Below, one piece after another: positions 1 through 10,983 of a stretch of DNA of 64,000 bases. Each line of letters opens with the position of its first letter. The first letter of the stretch is position 1. Below the pieces are notes generated by a model. It saw only the letters and a list, made by a program, of their open reading frames with translations, was not told the DNA's origin and made no database searches. Both the position numbers and the translations under genes were made by a program. This stretch comes from Tomocerus qinae (taxonomy: Eukaryota > Arthropoda > Collembola > Entomobryomorpha > Tomoceridae), in the NCBI GenBank assembly GCA_020055645.1, contig CM034550.1:6567501-6631500 (forward strand). The letters are read 5' to 3'.

Positions 1-357
1 CTGGAATTGAAACCAGATTCCCTTTCACCTAATCACAGTAGGGATCCATGAATGAATAACTCCCTTACAGTGATACCGACTTCTCGTCGGGTTTAGGATC
101 GACTGACTCGTGTTCAACGGCTGTTCACACGAAACCCTTCTCCACATCGGTCCTTCGGGGCCTCTCCAAAGTATTTGCTACTACCACCAAGATCTGCACT
201 GATGGCGGCTCCAGGTAGGCCCACGCCCAGACCCTTCTACGCACACCACCACGACCCTCCTACTCGTTGAGTCCTCGCGGATATGACAAGCATACCTCTG
301 TGACTCAACGGTTGGGTATAGGCACGACGCTTCAGCGCCATCCATTTTCAGGGCTAG

Positions 358-395
<38 letters not shown>

Positions 396-676
396 ATTCC
401 GACTTCCATGGCCACCGTCCTGCTGTCTTAAGCAACCAACGCCTTTTATGGGATCTCATGAGCGTCGATTCGGGCGCCTTAACCCAACGTTTGGTTCATC
501 CCACAGCGCCAGTCCTGCTTACCAAGAGTGGCCCACTTGGCACTCACCATCCATTGTCAGAGCTTCAATCAAGCAAGCCTGACTTCTCACCCATTTAAAG
601 TTTGAGAATAGGTTGAGGTCGTTTCGGCCCCAAGGCCTCTAATCATTCGCTTTACCGGATGAGACTGGTACAAGCG

Positions 677-729
<53 letters not shown>

Positions 730-1504
730 AGTCTTTCGCCCCTATACCCAGTTCCGACGATCGATTTGCACGTCAGAATCGCTACGAACCTCCATCAGAG
801 TTTCCCCTGACTTCGTCCTGACCAGGCATAGTTCACCATCTTTCGGGTCCCAACGTGTACGCTCTAGGTACGCCCCACCTTCAGAGGTATAGACGTCCAG
901 GAGATGCGCATACTTTCACCAGTAAACTTTACAGAATACCAGCCAAAAGCCATGATCTCTCCTCAAATTCGCAATCGAATCTTTACTTTCATTCCGCCTT
1001 TGGGTTTACATTCCCAATGACTCGCGCACATGTTAGACTCCTTGGTCCGTGTTTCAAGACGGGACAGGCAGACCACGCATGCTTTAGATTGCAATACTGA
1101 ACAGAGCCAAAAATCACTCACTGACAATCAGTCGGTACAATACACTATGGTTACCCATCCATGCACTGCACAAACCCTACTCGTGAATAACTTTGACCGC
1201 GACAAACGCCTGTTCGCTTTCAACAACCGCATGAGCAATTGGAAAACCAGGGCTCGAGCCACAAGGACACGCAGACACCCAGCACCTAAATTGCCAACTC
1301 AGTTGCATGCAACCCGGATGGTAAAAAGAAATGCGGCGCATCATCAGCAAAACAAAGGGCACACATCAATCATTTGCGAACAAACAACTTAATTCATACT
1401 CTCAGTCACCGACACTAAGCCTGAATCTCCTCACCAATACTTGCAAGTTCTGCCCGCTTACCCCCGAGAGGTTTCACGTACTATTGAACTCTCTCTTCAA
1501 AGTT

Positions 1505-1546
<42 letters not shown>

Positions 1547-1887
1547 GTGGTCATATTTAGCCTTAGATGGAGTTTACCACCTGATTTGGGCTGCACTCCC
1601 AAGCAACCCGACTCTACGGACGAAACGCACTGCACAATAAAATCATCGTACGGGCCTAGCACCCTCCATGGGTAATGGCCCCGTTCAAGAGGGACTTGGA
1701 TGATCATTCTGCACAGGCAATGTTTCGTCCCAAACGCCACATGTCTTAATGCCCGGGGGACATTAGATTCAGCGCTGGGCTCTTCCCTTTTCGCTCGCCG
1801 TTACTAAGGGAATCCTTGTTAGTTTCTTTTCCTCCGCTTATTAATATGCTTAAATTAGGCGGGTAATCTCGCCTACTCTGAGGTCGT
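1..1887 (-). rRNA. 28S: 28S rRNA, 5' half (partial, runs off window start)
   Basis: Large-subunit rRNA read on the minus strand. Its 5' end is near 1887. The universal segment used for the ITS4 primer (TCCTCCGCTTATTRATATGC) lies at about 1831-1850, and the core motifs after it continue to base 1 without a break. The D2 variable domain occupies roughly 1075-1440 and is AT-richer than the core, as in insects. No R1/R2-type insertion is seen, but the usual insertion sites lie further 3' than this fragment reaches. Open frames within this interval are chance readings of structured RNA and are not genes. The exact 5' end is estimated from conservation. Confidence 0.97.
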
Positions 1888-2052
1888 AACAATGAATTTT
1901 ATTACAAAATTGTTACTGTGTATGCACCGCTAAACAAGACAAATATTTCATGTCTGTTACATTACAGCTTTCATACACATGTATTCTAACCAAGCTGTTC
2001 AACTTGGCGATGCAACTCTTATTTAAAAGAGCACCTTTTGGTTTTATTTCAT
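1888..2052 (-). other. Internal transcribed spacer 2
   Basis: Spacer of about 165 bases between the 3' end of 5.8S and the 5' end of 28S, AT-rich and without coding signal. Boundaries follow from the flanking rRNA estimates and may be off by a few bases. No 2S rRNA-like piece of the dipteran kind is evident. Confidence 0.85.
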
Positions 2053-2207
2053 AGCCGACCCTCAGCCAGACGTGGCCTGAAATTTATTTCAGGCCGCCAT
2101 ATGCGTTCAAAATGTCGGTGTTCATGTGTCCTGCAGTTCACACGTCTGCACGCAGTTAGCTGCGTTCTTCATCGACCCACGAGCCGAGTGATCCACCACT
2201 CGAGGTT
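2053..2207 (-). rRNA. 5.8S: 5.8S rRNA
   Basis: About 155 bases on the minus strand with the characteristic 5.8S landmarks: a GGTGGATCACTCGGCTC block near the 5' end, CGATGAAGAACGCAGC, then GAACTGCAGGACACATGAAC, TTTTGAACGCATAT and a 3' GTCTGGCTGAGGGTC. It sits between ITS1 and ITS2 in the standard order. Ends are estimated from family length. Confidence 0.96.
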
Positions 2208-2612
2208 GATTTTTTAATTTTTATTTAGATGATTTATAACAACATGACAGTTTTTGCTTTGCCCACAGACGAGCATTTGTAGTATGTATTTTAAGGCGCA
2301 CTCATGAACTTTATATACAGACTCTGGCGAAATAAATCTTCAAAGGACAATTGCCTACCGTCAATATCATGTATATAAGTAAGTAGTTCATTACAATGCC
2401 TATGTGAACATGCTACAGGTGCTTAATTCAGCAACATTGGCCTCCTTAAGACTTCCACACAAGTCCAGCTCTCACAAAACATACAAATACATGTACGTAT
2501 ACTAAGAGGGCCTTTAATATTGACAAGTGTGTTCATTAGCGAATAGGAAAAGCGACATGACTATCACATATTCCAATGCTATTTTGTTTGTTTTGTTTTT
2601 GTTTAGATACGG
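2208..2612 (-). other. Internal transcribed spacer 1
   Basis: About 405 bases of AT-rich spacer between the 18S 3' end and the 5.8S 5' end. I see no gene and no clear internal repeat. Confidence 0.88.
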
Positions 2613-2670
<58 letters not shown>

Positions 2671-2759
2671 AGTGATCAAGTTTGGGCATCTTTCCGGCAC
2701 TACGACATGACCCGAAAGCCACATTGAAGACCAGTCCGAAGTCCTCACTAAATCACTCG

Positions 2760-2803
<44 letters not shown>

Positions 2804-3241
2804 ATCGACGCAAGCTGATGACTCGCGCCTACTGGGAATTCCTCGTTCATGGGGAATAATTGCAATCCCCAATCCCCATCACGAAGGAGGTTCAACGGGT
2901 TGCCCAATCCTTTCGAATAGGGAACACACGCTGATTCCTTCAGTGTAGCGCGCGTGCAGCCCAGAACATCTAAGGGCATCACAGACCTGTTATTGCTCAT
3001 TCTCGTGCGGCTAAACGCCGCCCGTCCCTCTAAGAAGCTGCGACGGACCCACAAAGGGATCCGACGTCTAGTTAGTAGGCCAGAGTCTCGTTCGTTATCG
3101 GAATTAACCAGACAAATCGCTCCACCAACTAAGAACGGCCATGCACCACCACCCACCGAATCAAGAAAGAGCTCTCAATCTGTCAATCCTTCCGGTGTCC
3201 GGGCCTGGTGAGATTTCCCGTGTTGAGTCAAATTAAGCCGC

Positions 3242-3290
<49 letters not shown>

Positions 3291-4421
3291 TTTGCAACCA
3301 TACTTCCCCCGGAACCCAAACACTCTGGTTTCCCGGAGGCTGCCCGTCGAGTCATTCAGTTAACGACGACGGATCGCCGGTCGGCATCGTTTATGGTTAG
3401 AACTAGGGCGGTATCTGATCGCCTTCGAACCTCTAACTTTCGTTCTTGATTAATGAAAACATTCTTGGCAAATGCTTTCGCAGTAGTTCGTCTTGCGACG
3501 ATCCAAGAATTTCACCTCTAACGTCGCAGTACGAATGCCCCCGTCTGTCCCTATTAATCATTACCTCGACTCCGAAAGCCAACGAAATAGAACCGAGATC
3601 CTATTCCATTATTCCATGCACTAATGTTCAGGCTGTAGCGCCTGCTTTGAGCACTCCAATTTTTTCAAAGTAAACGTGCTGGCCACGCATAGCACTCGGT
3701 TAAGAGAACTATACACGAACCAACAAAATCGTCCTGACAAACAGTAAACACCGCAAGGTGCACCGCCCATCTGGAACCGAGATCCAACTACGAGCTTTTT
3801 AACCGCAACAACTTTAGTATACGCTATTGGAGCTGGAATTACCGCGGCTGCTGGCACCAGACTTGCCCTCCAATAGATCCTCGTTAAAGGATTTAAAGTG
3901 TACTCATTCCGATTACGGAGCCTCGTATGAGTTCCGTATCGTTATTTTTCGTCACTACCTCCCCGTGCCGGGAGTGGGTAATTTGCGCGCCTGCTGCCTT
4001 CCTTGGATGTGGTAGCCGTTTCTCAGGCTCCCTCTCCGGAATCGAACCCTGATTCCCCGTTACCCGTTACAACCATGGTAGGCGCATAACCTACCATCGA
4101 CAGTTGATAAGGCAGACACTTGAAAGATACGTCGTCGGTACAAGACCATACGATCAGCAAAGTTATTCAGAGTCACCAACAAAACAGTCCCGAAAGACTG
4201 ATTGGCTTTGATCTAATAAAAGCGCTCCTTCCGTGAGGTTGGAGCTCAGTGCATGTATTAGCTCTAGAATTACCACAGTTATCCAAGTAGTAAGTGCGAT
4301 CTAAGGAACCATAACTGATTTAATGAGCCATTCGCGGTTTCACTTTATTTTCGCTTGAACTTAGACATGCATGGCTTAATCTTTGAGACAAGCATATGAC
4401 TACTGGCAGGATCAACCAGGT
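2613..4421 (-). rRNA. 18S: 18S rRNA, complete
   Basis: Full small-subunit rRNA on the minus strand, about 1.81 kb. The 5' end (ACCTGGTTGATCCTGCCAG, minus strand from 4421) and the 3' end (GGTGAACCTGCGGAAGGATC, ending at 2613) are both intact. Universal internal blocks are present: the 530-loop region around 3840, the AATTGACGGAAGGGCACCAC block around 3260, and the GTACACACCGCCCGTC block near 2785. Length agrees with an intact arthropod gene with modest expansion segments. Open frames inside it are shadows. Confidence 0.98.
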
Positions 4422-6691
4422 AGCTATGAATTTTATCAACAAATTCATTTCTATGTAATGTAGCAATCTCCACAGCACGTTTGTATATGTACATTCACAT
4501 ACAGCAGCTTTATCTCACACAAAGTGTGATACATATACTACTGAGTGAACGAACACCGCACTGCAAATCTCACACATACATTTTACACGATCTCCTTTCA
4601 GATTTCGTGCTTTAGTTTTGTTTTGCTAGAACTGACGAGCAGTTTTCGCACATTCTCTTTTGCACAAACCAACTAAGCCTTTTGTATAGACTTTCATGTG
4701 GTTCAATATGTTTAAACGCTCGGATGTTTACAAAGGAACTTCTCAATGTCAGAATCTCAATAGCACTAACATACTACGAGATGTGGCTGTGCTGCCATCT
4801 GTCCGAAGTCATACAAAACACCGCAACAGCTCATTTACTCGTGCAAATCCCTTCCGGACATTTCCACAGAGGACACTGCTAGTGCGAGTTTGTACAACTT
4901 TTACGTATAGCTTTACACACAGTTTGTCGATGTAAAGCCTTGAGTAGCACATATAAAACTTTGTATAACTTGAGACACGAATGCTAAGCTACGCAGTTCT
5001 ATATGCACATAAGTGTACGATCATTTATACATACGTACACTCAAACTACAGCTCCGTTTCACGACTCACAGACTCAATTCGTGTACAGTATCTGTAGTTT
5101 TGTTCAATTCTGAAAAATTGATAAAGGGTCCCCCTACACTTTGCTTAAAATCACAAAACATTATGGGATTCCCGTCATTTTCCAAAAATTGATAAAGCCT
5201 CCCCCTCATTTTCGTATAAATACAAATCATTTGGGTTTCAGGCTTTTATTTGCGAGCGAATCGACCAAATGGCGTAGCGCTTCGCTGTCGAGATGAAATT
5301 TTTATTCATTTTGCGGACTTTATCCGTACATTCTCTTTAGAGGCAAGCCTCTGTATTCTCTCTTTGCTTTTAGCTTTTTGGCATGTGAAATTAGTGCTGA
5401 CATCAAACAAACTATACCCGAGAGTATTTCTATGTTTACTACAGCACCATTCCACACTAAGGGATTTACACACGTAGCCTAGTACGTCCAATGCAATGCT
5501 GAATACACAGTCTGTTATTGCATCTTTCGTTTCGAACTTACACGTCTTGTCTCCCCATGTAGATACCAAACGGCGTTATAAAATGCTCAAAATAATAAAT
5601 TTGTCGGCGTTAAACTTATAAACACATTTTAAAATTATTGCTAACTGTAACGCCATTCAATATGCATAATATTGGTTTTACTATTTTTGAGAAACATGTC
5701 TAACATACGCACAGGAATACCACTTTATTCCCATCCTCATGTCCACATACCATGGGAATGTGGGCGCTAATTTTCTTAGCCAAATGAACAGCACTATAAA
5801 GGATTACCATGTATTACTCTGCTGCTAAGGGAAATCCCTGCAAATGCTACGCTCGCCGAGAAGTTACAGAAACGGAGTATACACTCTCGTGTAACTAAGC
5901 CATCCACAAAAGTGGCTGTAAGCGAGAAATGTAGAACAACCATCGTAAGCTGTGTCTCTTTACATCAGCGGAATTGTACGGTACGCGAAAGAAATCCAAC
6001 AGAATTATAGAACGTAGTATATGTAGAAAGAATGTTGTATATTTAAGTTGTCAGCCAATTAGGTTTATACGCAAAGTTTGAATCTGTGTGCACTTTGTGT
6101 ATAAACAGACGGTTAACTAGTAACTACACTGCAGTTGATTTTTCAATTTGGTTTTATTCACGTACAATATTTACAAATCGGTTTCCTTTACATCTTTGAT
6201 TGACGTAATATCTATTATAACTTCTTTATTGCAATTGCGGTGATATCTTTACAGAAATAATTTCTATTTTAAGTAAATGCAATGGTTACAAAGCTAGTGA
6301 AGTGTACTACAGATTGTTTAATGGTTTCGTAAAATATCATTGGCTATCTTAAAGCATGTTTATTTATAAAAATATTGCTAGCATTTTCTAAAACCCGCGT
6401 TTTAATTTTTGAAAGATTCATGATAATATTAACATCAAAATTTCAACGCCATATTTTTGTTAATTGATAAAGGCGCCTTTTGTTATATATTGGGCACATT
6501 TTAAGTGTAAATGGCTTACTTAACTTATTATTATTAATGATCGCTGACAATAATAACCTACAACCGTATTATAACAGTCACAATTTTATATACAACATCA
6601 CAAAATTAGGATGCAAAAAGCAAGAAATTGATTTTAGGGAATATGGGGTATACCAATGTGTTTCTACAACTACTTATGACCTCTCCTTTCT
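4422..6691 (-). other. 5' external transcribed spacer / rDNA intergenic spacer
   Basis: This lies upstream of the minus-strand 18S, so it should hold the external transcribed spacer and the RNA polymerase I promoter. The first kilobase or so has a composition unlike the unique DNA to the right. A degenerate repeat block is at 5103-5230, and an isolated related motif (TTGATAAAGG) is near 6464. I could not place the promoter or the boundary with single-copy DNA. No gene is supported here. Confidence 0.6.
5103..5230. repeat. Degenerate ~70-bp tandem repeat in rDNA spacer
   Basis: Two diverged copies, each starting AAAAATTGATAAAG and followed by a CCCCCT-type block, begin about 72 bases apart (about 5113 and 5185). 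Short tandem repeats of this kind are usual in insect rDNA intergenic spacers, where they can act as Pol I enhancers. That role is not shown here. Confidence 0.55.
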
Positions 6692-6849
6692 CATGTGATG
6701 AAACTTCGGATTTATAAAAAAATAGGCTACGGGACGTAATGACGTAATCATACAATTGTTTCCATGGTTTCCATACGTAATTTCCTTTGTTTACGTCCCG
6801 TAGGCTATTCCAAATTTTTAAAGGTAAAACTCCGAAGTTTCATCACATG
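6692..6849. mobile_element. Short inverted-repeat (MITE-like) element
   Basis: A 158-bp segment is mostly palindromic. The left end starts CATGTGATGAAACTTCGGA and the right end is its reverse complement. An inner inverted block, TAGCCTACGGGACGTAA and its complement, lies on both sides of a short centre. The arms differ by some small indels. It has no coding capacity. A target-site duplication is not clear. Confidence 0.7.
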
Positions 6850-7207
6850 GTTATGGATCCACATTGGGGTATACTGATATTTTTTTCGTCTTGATTCGCA
6901 TGACTCTTGACTTTGACTGTCTTGAAGGTGAAGAAAGCAGTTTACTAAAATGCTTGCATTTGTTGTAAATTAATAATTTGTATTCCAGTTTCATCTTCCA
7001 TCCGACTGCATATTCAGTATCCATCAGTATCAGTATAATATAATTATTCACTGTAATCCGCTAAGTACATAGCTATAATTTTGCATTTTATGAGAAAAAC
7101 GGTCAGCGTGTGGAACAGGTTGGGTTATGCTGCAAACGGGACGCAGTAACCGGAAATTTTCTTTTCCCAATGCAAAAATCAGGCAACAAACTAAGTATTT
7201 TCAAAAC

Positions 7208-7326
7208 CAGTCACTATTTGCCTTTTTTGACATAACCTAATAAAATTGAAACGACCAAACTTTTTTAATGTTAAGTTTTATTAGCATAGGTTAGGTTAGA
7301 AGAAAGGCGAAAATAGTGACGGGTGG
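7208..7326. mobile_element. Short imperfect inverted repeat
   Basis: The left arm begins CCAGTCACTATTTGCC and the right arm ends with a related complement (GGCGAAAATAGTGACGGG). The arms also share a TAACCTAATAAAA block. About 120 bp in total and non-coding. It is probably a small non-autonomous element remnant, with boundaries uncertain. Confidence 0.5.
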
Positions 7327-7669
7327 CTTATAAAGTGAGTATATACTTATACTGAAGACTAAATTCGTCATTCTTATTGTACATTGGCGAAAGAACTTAG
7401 AAAAATTTGGGTATAATTTTCCACTGGGAAAAGAACTTCATAAATAAAGAGCATAAATACTAAATAGTAATTTCAAACATTTTCATTAGTTTGAATTTGA
7501 ATTCACAATAGTACAATCAACAATAGCACTTGGCATACGTTTATTTTAGGAAAATTACTTTCCATTCTGGTCTGGTGTCGGAATTTAGCAGGTTGCTCCA
7601 GCAGGCAACTCCATTATTCCTTCAACAACACTTAGCATAAATTGACCATACCAATATATGATAGTACAC

Positions 7670-8112
7670 TAATCAAGACTTCCTGTATTTTATTCTTTAT
7701 GTCATAATAAGAGAATCAAGACATCAAGAGTCGGAGTCAAATTTTTGAAAATCACCTTATAGCTACTCGCTAATTTTAATTTAAAATCCCTCCTATTAGC
7801 ATAAAACTGTACACTGTAGGTAGTAGGTACCAAAGGCATCAATTCGGGGTATTATCACACTTTGGTGTGCCAATTTATGCGATAAGGTTATTGAGGGGAT
7901 TATGGAGTGACAGTGAGGTGCTAAATTCCCACTCCGACCCCAGACTAATAGTACACCGAATTGATACCTTTGGTATACAGTTTTATGCTAAGAGGAAGGG
8001 TAGGGATTTTAAAAATTAGCTAGTAGCTAAGGCGATTTTTAAAAATTTTGACTCCGACTCTTGATTCTCTTACTATGAAATAACAACAATAGAATACAGA
8101 AAGTCTTGATTA
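7670..8112. mobile_element. 443-bp foldback MITE with TA target duplication
   Basis: Nearly the whole segment folds on itself. The ends are TA-ATCAAGACT and AGTCTTGAT-TA. Each arm of about 200 bp shares GAATCAAGA, AGAGTCGGAGTCAAA, TAGCATAAAACTGTA and TCAATTCGG blocks in inverted order. The flanking TA dinucleotides fit a TA target duplication as made by Tc1/mariner-type transposases. No open frame inside, so it is a non-autonomous copy. The arms have drifted by several substitutions and small indels. Confidence 0.8.
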
Positions 8113-8520
8113 TACCATTCATATTCGCAGTCGTCATTGACATTTGACAATCAATTTATTACTTTTCAGAAGCTTTTTTGCATCTCCCTGATTTCATTCA
8201 TCCTTGCTTGCATGCATCTACAATCTGAAGTTATCGGTTTATATTTGCACTGCCAAATTCTTCCCGCTGCTGATTGTTGTAGGGACAATTCCTGGAGGTC
8301 AACATGTCATTTTGGCTATACGAGACGTAACGTAATTTTAGGGGCTGCATTTTTGTAATATTTCTTTTGCTCCTTTCATCTGCAAAGTCCGTTGCTAAAA
8401 CGAAGGAGATCCGTATTGTAATAAATAAATACGTACAAAGAAATCGGTATATTACCTTATGAGAACACATGATGAAACGACTTGCAATCATAATAAACAC
8501 CTTGTTCTAACAATACAAAA

Positions 8521-10438
8521 ATGTCTTCAAAAAAGGCTACATCTTCTAAAAATGATGATTATGGAAATGAAGATTCAGGCGAATCCACACCGCCAGATCA
8601 AGAAGACGCGCAAACGGAAACTGACACATACACAACCAAAACTAAAGTCATTCAGGTCGTTACAGCAGTCCCGAAGGTCCTGAATGAGGAGGAGGACTTG
8701 AGCAAAGTGGGATTGCTTATTGATATTGAAGAAAGTGAAGCTAAAATTGGGACACGAAAACATAACAACTTACCGCAAGAAGCTCCAAAAATTGAGAAAC
8801 CAAATCGATCATATGACCCTTTCGAAAACGAGCAGGTCATTTTCTTAATTCCTCCAGAGAAAGAATCCGAGAAGGTGACTCCAAAGAAAGCCAACGTTGT
8901 AGAACCACCTCCAGCTTCGGTTATCCCACACTACACTGCTGAACCTAACAATATGATTCCCCCACTGGAAACTAAAAAACCTCCAAAAGTACTAATTAAT
9001 AACCCCCCTCCCTGTCCCCCACCAGATCTAACTGAAATTTGCACTTCACTAAAGCCCGATATAATTATTGGAGAAATTGACAAAGACGAAGCTACAATAA
9101 TCTACGAAAATCTTCTTGGGCTAGGGAAGCGCGTCGTCGACTGGCTAGGTACTGAAATCAACAATTTAAATGCATGCAATCAATCTTCTCCCAGGCAAAG
9201 TTGTAAACGGCCTCAAGCTGCTCATGCATTTCAAAAACAAATTGTATCTATTGAGGTATGTAATGTTTAATCTGTAGTTTTGAAATGTTTATGTTGTCTA
9301 CATTTTTAGCATCATTTTAATTTTGTTTCAAACTAGACTGAATATAATCGCCTAAAACGAAATATCAAGTCTGATAATGGAGCTCAAAGTAATTGGCTAC
9401 CTCAGCCTGTGTATTATGATCCAGAAGAGCTAATAAAGTAGGTATAATATTATATTATTGGTATATAAAAAATAAGTATTGCAAATTTGCGATTGAGATG
9501 TGAATGACAATCATGAGAATGTTGAGATTTTAGTTTTATTATTTGTGTATAGTATGTATCTTTTTAGTCCTTTATATACAAAAATTATTTATAGTGTAAT
9601 TCTTCCAATTTATGATTATTGATGATTCTGAATCACTCTATTTTTTGCAGGCCAGAGGATATTCAGCCCAAGATATTTTCTTCAAACAATAAGCGAATAG
9701 AAAACAATAAGCTTCGTATGACATTTGATATGAAAGATGATGACGTTCCATGTTCATCCAATAGTACGCAAAGGCCAAACGTCCCAGTCTTTTGCCAATG
9801 TAAATGCAGAGATTACAAAGTTGTAGTAAGTAATAATATTATATCAATGCCCATGATTTTGTCATTTTTTACAATATTTATTGCGTTACAAAAGTATAGT
9901 CAGTTTACAGTATCGTTTTATACACAACTTGCTGTTTACATTTACACTTACAAGCACATTCGAAGTAGTTATAAAGTGGTTTGGATTTCTTGTCGTTGCC
10001 CATTAAAAAATTGATTTAAAATACATATAGTCAAGTATTTAATTAAATATAACAATTTTACATCATACAGGAACTTTTATTGGTTACATTAAATGCCTAA
10101 GATGACTAAGACTAAACACAATTAATGTCCTTGTCAGTCTAAGATTGCAAAATTCATGCTTATTATATTCATTTTTACAGAAAACATGTCCATTTTGTGT
10201 TGAAGATCGTCTCAAAAATCTAGAAACAGCGGTTAAAAATCACGACGGAAGTTTCACAAATGTTGTAGCGGAGCTAAGAGCATGTCTAGAATATTGCAAT
10301 ACATCATATTTTGCAAATGACGGACAAGACGAATTAAGGGCTCGTATAGCAGCTTTATTTAAAATAGTGGAGTTACATAAAGCTGCTCTTGAAGATTGGA
10401 AAAAAGAATTTCAAAAAAAATACAAATCCCAGCATTAA
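8521..10438 (+). CDS. Unrecognised 422-aa protein, Pro-rich with Cys cluster (4 coding exons)
   Basis: I do not recognise the family. My spliced model uses exons 8521-9255, 9337-9437, 9651-9825 and 10181-10438. All introns are GT-AG, the phases fit exactly and the product is 422 aa. Residues 1-160 are polar and acidic, probably disordered. A Pro-rich run with PPPCPPPD lies near 162-170. A more ordered-looking stretch with hydrophobic positions follows at about 172-240. A Cys cluster (C327, C329, C331, C340, C343) spans the exon 3/4 junction as FCQCKC plus CPFC, which could bind a metal. The C-terminal 75 residues are rich in charged and Leu/Ala positions and probably helical, ending in a Lys-rich tail. 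No signal peptide or membrane segment is visible. An AATAAA follows the stop within 10 bases. The gene lies about 550 bp upstream of another plus-strand gene. Confidence 0.8.
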
Positions 10439-10446
10439 CTAATGGC

Positions 10447-10452
10447 AATAAA
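10447..10452 (+). promoter_or_regulatory. Poly(A) signal AATAAA
   Basis: A canonical AATAAA sits nine bases after the stop codon of the 422-aa gene. If it is used, the 3' UTR is very short. Confidence 0.45.
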
Positions 10453-10983
10453 ATAATATCTATTTAGAACGAGTAAAAATTGATGGTCTAATTTAATACA
10501 AAAAACTAATAATAATATTGGTAGATTAGTACAGTTCTCCCTTGCATAAGAACATGCGTAACGTAAGCATTAGTTTTCAGTTGAGATCGACAGGTCTGAA
10601 TGTCTGGTATTGCTAAGCGTATATTGATATTGATGCATTTGCATTTAGTCTTTATCCAAATAAATCTCATCCTAATCGCATTATCATATCGTATTGTATA
10701 TCCCTACACGTTACTATGAATATATTTTTGATAGGTACCAAACACGAGATGTTGCATACTGTGTACATGCTTTCATACTGTAGAGCAAGGTGAAAGTAGG
10801 TTAAATTGCGCTAACTGCACAAAATTAATGCGACAAAGTTAAATGGGAAATGGTAAAAAGCAGAATCAAATTCAGTATTTGTTTTACATGAAATGAAGTT
10901 TAAGTAGTTGTATGTGGATAAAATTAATGATCATTGTGAAGTTATACAAAAATTAGAGCAATTGAAACACTAGCAATAATAAG

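Noticed and set aside
2668-3156. 162-codon open frame antisense to plus strand within 18S
   Set aside because: It lies wholly inside conserved 18S rRNA and is a by-product of structured RNA, as are the frames inside 28S.
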